DNA of 64,000 nt, taken from positions 7,822,071 to 7,886,070 of the forward strand of contig CM055760.1 of the NCBI GenBank assembly GCA_029465975.1. Reading direction: 5' to 3'. Below the pieces are notes generated by a model. It worked only from the letters and a program-made list of their open reading frames with translations. It ran no database searches and was not told the origin of the DNA. The translations under genes were made by a program, and so were the position numbers. This DNA comes from Dallia pectoralis. Lineage: Eukaryota; Chordata; Actinopteri; Esociformes; Umbridae. Below, one piece after another: positions 58,501-64,000 of the stretch (positions are counted from its first letter, which is position 1; the number at the start of each line of letters is the position of its first letter).

Positions 58501-61500
58501 TGGATGCAGGAGTACTGGGCATTAAGATGCAGGAGAAATGGGACTTTGTGATGCTCTGGATCCGGGCATTAATGTGGACGTTAAGTTGACACGTGTCACC
58601 TTGTCACCTGTCACATTGTGGCAGACCAGGTGCAATAAATAATCAAGGACTTTCATTACTCATATAATGTTGCCAAGTTGCACCGTGAAGGACTCAATGC
58701 AGTTTGAGCTGCTATAAAGGAGCCTTGGGAGGGACGCAATAGAAGCACGGTGAGGGCGAGACGGGAGAGAAATGTCCGGAACTGAGGCTACATAGAGATT
58801 GTCCGCTGGGGCAAGAAAATGTAAGTAATGGAAGACCGTGGAAGAGCAAGTCCCCAGGGGGCCTTGTGGTCCGAGCCGTCTCCTGGCAGAGTTGTTACGA
58901 GGCTGAAATGAGAGGAGCAGGCACATTCACCCGTTCAGCTCTCCAGATTATCTTGCTTTGCTTTTTTTAAGAAGCTCTACTGATGGGATGGCTAGACGAC
59001 TATACCGTATCTACTTACTAACGACAATGCGTCAGGAAACACTACGTCAACCCGTAGCTTACATGACCATCTCTTCCCTCAGTTCAAAACCAAATACGGG
59101 ACGCGATTCGTTCATGTGACTGTGACCGTCAACGACTCCTTCTACAACATGACCAACCTGACAGAGCAGATCACGCGGGAGGAGGCGATCCCAATCCCCG
59201 GGCAGGTGAACGGTGTCAACGCCCTGGGGCTGGTGGTCTTCTCCATGTGCTTTGGCCTCATCATCGGTAGCATGAAGGAGAAGGGCCAGGCCCTCAGGGA
59301 GTTCTTTGACAGCCTCAATGAGGCCATTATGAAGCTGGTGGCTATTATCATGTGGTAAGTTGGTGCGTTTATGGTTGGGTTGCTTAGAAAAATGGAGTGT
59401 GTCTGTAAGTGTGTGTGTGTGTTTTGTGAGTACACCTTTAACTAAGAAATCTCTACGAATATGCTTTGGAATGTTTAGTCTATGGCATCCCAGCAGAGGG
59501 GGGCAGATATTATGTTATTCTTACCCTCTCAGTTAAATCAAAAAGTGTTCTGTAGCTTCACGCCTGTAACATTGCTGCAAATTCGACAGTAACAATAAAG
59601 ATCTGATATCAGGGTTTCAAAGAAAATTGGCCAACACACAACCAGCTTTCTGATGCTACGTGGTTCAACAACTGATCCAAGCATTTCGTAACCAGTGACC
59701 AGTGACCTTCCGGGCGGCCATTTGACAGTCTTGTCCATGAATAGTTACATTAGTGATTTTACAGGGAATGTCTGGCCATTTTAGCTATGCGGCGTTTCCT
59801 AAAAAGACATCTTCTCCTCACACTGTCTGTCAGGTACGCTCCAATCGGTATCCTCTTCCTCATTGCGGGGAAGATCGTGGAGATGGATGACATCACCGAG
59901 ATGGGAGGTCAGCTGGCCATGTACACCATCACGGTTATCATAGGCCTGTCGATCCACGCCGTCATCATCTTGCCCGGCCTGTACTTCGCCATCACGCGGC
60001 TGAACCCTTTCATCTTCATCATGGGCCTGATGGAGGCCCTCATCACCGCCCTGGGAACCTCCTCCAGGTAAGGACCCCAAACACTGCCGTCTCTGGCCTC
60101 CCAGCACACTGGGACTCAGATAATGAGGTAGCGAAAGCGTCCTGACTCTGCCTTTGGGGCAAACAAACCCATGTGTTAGTAGACAATATGGAGGGTAGGT
60201 ATGTATGCTTTATGAAGACCGAATGAGCGGTGGGTCGGACTCGAACCTGCCATGCAGCAGTACGTGTGCACAGGAGGCAGCTGCTCAGGTCACTAGAGCA
60301 TCCTGTTCTGAACGATAGAACTCAGCCAACCAGTAACACGTAAACATGCTCTGCTTCCTGACCTCAGTTCAGCAACCCTGCCCATCACCTTCAAGTGTCT
60401 GGAGGAGAACAACAAGGTGGACAAGCGCATAACACGTTTTGTGCTACCGGTGGGCGCCACCATCAACATGGACGGAACAGCCCTGTATGAAGCCCTGGCG
60501 GCCATCTTTATAGCCCAGGTCAACAACATGGAAATGAATTTGGGTCAGATCATAACAATCAGGTGAGTGTTCCCGCCATCCAAAGTTCAAACGTTGTATG
60601 TTTCTGGAGAATTGAAATGCTGTGTTCACATCTAAGTAACATCCTTCGTGTGGATGAGATTTGAAAACGGGATTAACGATGTGTTGTCAAACAGCATCAC
60701 AGCCACTGCGGCAAGTATTGGAGCCGCTGGGATCCCACAGGCTGGACTGGTCACCATGGTGATTGTGCTGACTTCTGTCGGACTTCCCACTGATGACATA
60801 ACTCTCATCATTGCAGTTGATTGGTTCCTGTGAGTAACGCTGAGGCATATTTCAAATTAAAACATCGCTAAATGAACAATATTTTTCTATTGCTTAGACT
60901 TGTGAATGTGTCTAATGACTGGAACTGAAAAGCAAATACATTTTCTCATTTGAACATCATTTTTAGCAACTACTACTCTAGTGACACACTTGACAACCAT
61001 CCCTGAGGTCTTGATCCAGTTTTTTGGATGGAGAATATTACATATTTTTTGCAATGAGTTTTAACATAGAAACATAATTAGGTTGTCCAAATTAATCATT
61101 TCAATTATATCCCCTTCGCAGAAATTACCCAGCTAATTGGGTAGTGCTGAGAAAAAATCCCTTCAACTAGGATGGGTGGAATATGCGGACAGTGCCCGAC
61201 CTCGATTTAATAAAAACATGGATGCATCTCACAGTGATTACGTTATTAGACAGTCTGTTGGGAGTGCTCTGAATACTCTTCAACAGTAGAAAGGAAATGT
61301 CCCTGTTGTCTGAATATCATGGCCGATCAATGGCCTATTTGTATTTTGCAGTAATTTAACAAACCTGAAAACATTTGATCAAAAACACCTTTCACCAAAA
61401 TGAAGCATCACTGTATATTGTTTCATTTAACTCGACCGTGGTTGACTAGAACACACAACAATGGCTGAACCATGCAATTTCACCCCCACCTCCGTGAAGG

Positions 61501-61756
61501 ACATCTGCTGGGCTAACTTTTTTCTTTTTCACTCTTCTCATTGGGTTGTAGTGACCGGCTACGTACCACGACTAACGTCCTGGGCGATTCCATTGGGGCA
61601 GGCATTGTGGAGTTTCTATCTCGCCATGAGCTGCAGGCTAAAGATGTGGAAATGGGGAATGCCGTGCTGGAGGAGAGGAAGAAACCATATCAGCTCATTT
61701 CTCAGGAGAACGATTACGAGAATGCCAAACGTCCCGACTCAGAATCCAAGATGTAG
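55530..61756 (+). CDS. slc1a3: Slc1a3, EAAT1/GLAST-type Na+-dependent glutamate transporter
   Basis: Nine exons: 55530-55669, 55855-55992, 57664-57868, 57997-58039, 59083-59354, 59834-60067, 60368-60562, 60695-60829, 61552-61756. From the ATG at 55531 they give 521 codons plus stop (human 542). The protein takes up glutamate/aspartate with Na+, H+ and K+ counter-transport in glial-type plasma membranes. Family markers are FSFPGELLMRMLQMLVLPL, ALDSKASGKMGMRALVYYM, IIHPGKG, NMFPPNLV, VNGVNALGLVVFSMCFGLI, WYAPIGILFLIAGKIVEM, the HP1 serine motif SSSSATLPITF across exons 6/7, the NMDGTA motif of TM7, the HP2 ATAASIGAAGIPQAGL motif and the TM8 DRLRTTTNVLGDS with its substrate Arg. It ends DSESKM, like the human C-terminus. 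The extracellular loop in exons 4-5 carries N-glycosylation sequons (NDS, NMT, NLT). The exon at 55530 starts with one base finishing a previous codon, so an N-terminal exon probably exists upstream; I could not find it. Confidence 0.95.
55680..55745. repeat. CA microsatellite in slc1a3 intron
   Basis: ACACACCAACACACAC-type repeat starting about 15 nt after the donor of the 55530-55669 exon. Confidence 0.85.
60165..60310 (-). mobile_element. tRNA-derived SINE head (probable) in slc1a3 intron
   Basis: On the minus strand the text reads CTCTAGTGACCTGAGCAGCT...GCTGCATGGCAGGTTCGAGTCC. GGTTCGAGTCC is a good RNA polymerase III B box, with an A-box-like TCTAGTGACCTG about 45 nt upstream. This matches the tRNA-like head of fish SINEs rather than a functional tRNA, since no cloverleaf acceptor stem can be drawn. 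The tail boundary is not clear. Confidence 0.55.
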
Positions 61757-64000
61757 ATCAACACACACACACACACACAAGTTTTTGTTTAAACTATTTT
61801 TTCCATTCTTTCATATTTTTCTAGTAATTGTTGCCACTGTGCCATTAATATTTCTTTAATATTTTGACTATCTACAGTAACGTCTTAATTTTATTATTAA
61901 ACATTTCCCTCTGAAGTGGGCGAGTAAAATACTTTGAATCTGCCGGCCTCTCTACGAGATACAGTAGATAGGATACCTATGTTTGTTCGGATATTTATGT
62001 GTTAAGTCCTTGTGGCATAGAAAATGTGCAGAATATTGGTTGATGTCGGGAGGAAGTTGATAAGTGTGTCAATGTTGGATGGAGATTTTGTAAAAAGATG
62101 GAAAAAAAGGTGTGCTTGAATGACTGGGTAAGCAATAACCATCGCAAAATGCAAATTAAAAAAACATTTGCATTTACTTTTACAACATGCCTGATGCAAT
62201 TTGACATTTACCATTACCACACTGCAGAAAACTGAGTAGTTTACAAAAAACATACACATCACTGGAAAATTATACATCACCCCCTTTTTTTTATTCTATC
62301 AATATTCTTGTAACAATATTACAACAATCTTCATTTACTTTATTTTAAATTGTAAAATGTTAAAAAAAATGTATGGCAGTGCTTTGATGGTGACAATATT
62401 GCTACAAGTATTTATAAAATGTATCAAACAATACAATGTAATCACTAGATGTTTACTACTTTGTAGTTGGCCCTAAAATTAGTAAGTTAAATTAGGAATG
62501 AATATCATTCTGGTGTTTAAGATAAATGCAGTTTTCATTGTTAACTGTGATTGTTTTTCTAAAAAGTTTGTTTAAGATTTGTTTAATGTTGTATTACAGG
62601 GCATGGCTGTAAAAGAGACCTAGGTCTTATTCAATTACTCAGTATAAATAATTATAGAATAAATAAAAAGATCTCTAAGAATTAGTAAAGCGATTGTATT
62701 TAGATATGTGTATACATTACTTATAGAAGATGGGTTATTGTTTACTTGGATGTCTGTTTTAATCTGAATATGAAAAAGTCTGCTTTAATTTGACATTTTC
62801 AATGTGTGAACTAAATTAAATGGAAACTGTGATTTTCTTTTTTAAACCATGTTTTCTGATATTGTGATTTCTCTAAAGGTTACATTCGTTGTTCAAATAA
62901 AATCAATAGACAAATGAATACACTTTTGAATACAATTTAAAAAGGTTTGAATAAAGATGTTTCGAATGTTATAGCTTACAAGGCACAAAAAGCTCCTAAT
63001 ACATGCCTTCAATGTGTATTGTCAAAAAATGTGTCAATGACAACTACATTTTTATATTTTAGTAATTTAGCAAATACTTCTACACATTAACACACAACCG
63101 ACAAATCAATCAGAAAATATACATTGGTTGGACAAACAGTGAGTCCAGAAATTACACTTTATTAAATGAAATAGCAATTAATCAAAGTACATGCCAAAAA
63201 CCAATCTAAAATCATATTAATAATTCATATATAATTATTATTAATATTTATATAGCTTGAAACGCATAAATGAAAAATGATTCTAAATTATTCTAAATGG
63301 TATACCTGCTTTTTCACATGGTCTTTGTCAGTAATGATTAGCCCTATCCATCTCCTTGACAGCCCTCCATTCCATCAAGGACATGCAAAAAAAATATTTT
63401 AACTGCGCATTAGGTTCCTCTGTATTGATTCTTAATGAATGTTGCACTGCTACTGTCATTATTTTGTAAAAGCTCTTGCCCTGTGACTAATACTGAGTTA
63501 AATAGGGATTTACAAAAAACTTTTATTGATTGATAAAGGGCATATTGAGCATGCTCTTTTAATGCTGTATTTTGTTAATAGTGAAGTATGAGTAAATCTA
63601 ATGATTCCATAAACAAGAATAATTAACCAAAATGATGTATGTTAAGAAAGATTATACGTCGATTTTGATTTAACTTCCGGGATTAGCAATAAAAAAAAAA
63701 AAAGATAGCAAACCCTCTCATTTTCCAAGTGGCAACAGGTTTCGCTTGAATTGTTAGTGGACGTTTGCTGCCATCTAGTGGCCAGCTTTAAGCATCACTT
63801 CAACCACGCTGATGACATAATGTGATAAGGCACTGCAAGTTTAAGTGTTGAGCAAACAGATATTGAAGTAACTGACCTGTATGCAGTACTATTCCACCTT
63901 TATTTACCATATCATTGGCCTGCATGAATTTCTAATTTTTTTTAAATTTAAGAAATATGATAATTAGCAGCGCCTCCTTAAAAAAACTCTCAATTTATTC
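61757..64000 (+). other. slc1a3 3'UTR and flanking sequence
   Basis: AT-rich, with several AATAAA signals, including about 62659 and 62896-62901, the latter giving a roughly 1.1-kb 3'UTR. From about 62950 to 64000 the sequence stays AT-rich with no recognised exon. Confidence 0.6.

Noticed and set aside
60215..60300. Possible functional tRNA gene on the minus strand
   Set aside because: A good B box is present but no acceptor stem or anticodon arm pairs; a SINE head is the better reading.
1..64000. CRISPR arrays, operons, prophage or bacterial mobile systems
   Set aside because: The tandem arrays have contiguous units without unique spacers, and all genes are intron-containing vertebrate genes.

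Overview
This is a gene-dense segment of a vertebrate nuclear genome, almost certainly a teleost fish. Its genes are split into exons with GT-AG introns. The proteins match vertebrate families closely, and relics of Tc1/mariner, hAT-like, LINE and tRNA-SINE repeats of the kinds common in ray-finned fish lie between the exons. The species cannot be fixed from the sequence alone. Gene names come from recognising encoded proteins; exon ends were placed by hand from reading frame, splice dinucleotides and phase.

Layout, left to right. (1) 692-1028, minus: the first two coding exons (signal peptide, start of ectodomain) of an LIFR/OSMR-type cytokine receptor whose remainder is off the left edge. 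(2) 6966-26474, minus: a complete rictor gene, 37 coding exons summing to 5,157 nt (1,718 codons plus stop). (3) 27202-30087, plus: complete skp2, 10 coding exons, 411 codons, sharing a 727-bp divergent promoter interval with rictor. (4) 32314-35658, minus: complete nadk2, 12 coding exons, 426 codons. (5) 38446-47750, minus: ranbp3l, 12 exons, up to 496 codons, start uncertain. (6) 55530-61756, plus: slc1a3 (EAAT1-type glutamate transporter), 9 exons, 521 codons from the first visible ATG; an upstream N-terminal exon was not found. skp2(+), nadk2(-), ranbp3l(-), slc1a3(+) have the same order and orientation as I recall on human 5p13. The rictor-skp2 adjacency differs from the human arrangement, where they lie a few Mb apart.

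The genes do not form one operon-like unit. Rictor (mTORC2 scaffold) and Skp2 (SCF ubiquitin-ligase substrate receptor, a growth and cell-cycle regulator) share a promoter interval. Nadk2 makes mitochondrial NADP+, Ranbp3l is a Ran-binding nuclear-transport cofactor, and Slc1a3 takes up glutamate.

The most unusual property is the number of minisatellites: at least twelve arrays with units from about 14 to 55 bp. Several in rictor abut splice sites or the stop codon, and one fills over 90% of an intron. Two rictor donors run straight into CA repeats. An 11-bp coding duplication in the big rictor exon stays in frame only because three extra copies make 33 nt. The skp2 promoter holds a tandemly duplicated module pairing a CHR-like TTTGAA with a CCAAT box and a GC box. 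I see no wholly new gene system; the novelty is in the repeat/splice-site architecture and the promoter module.
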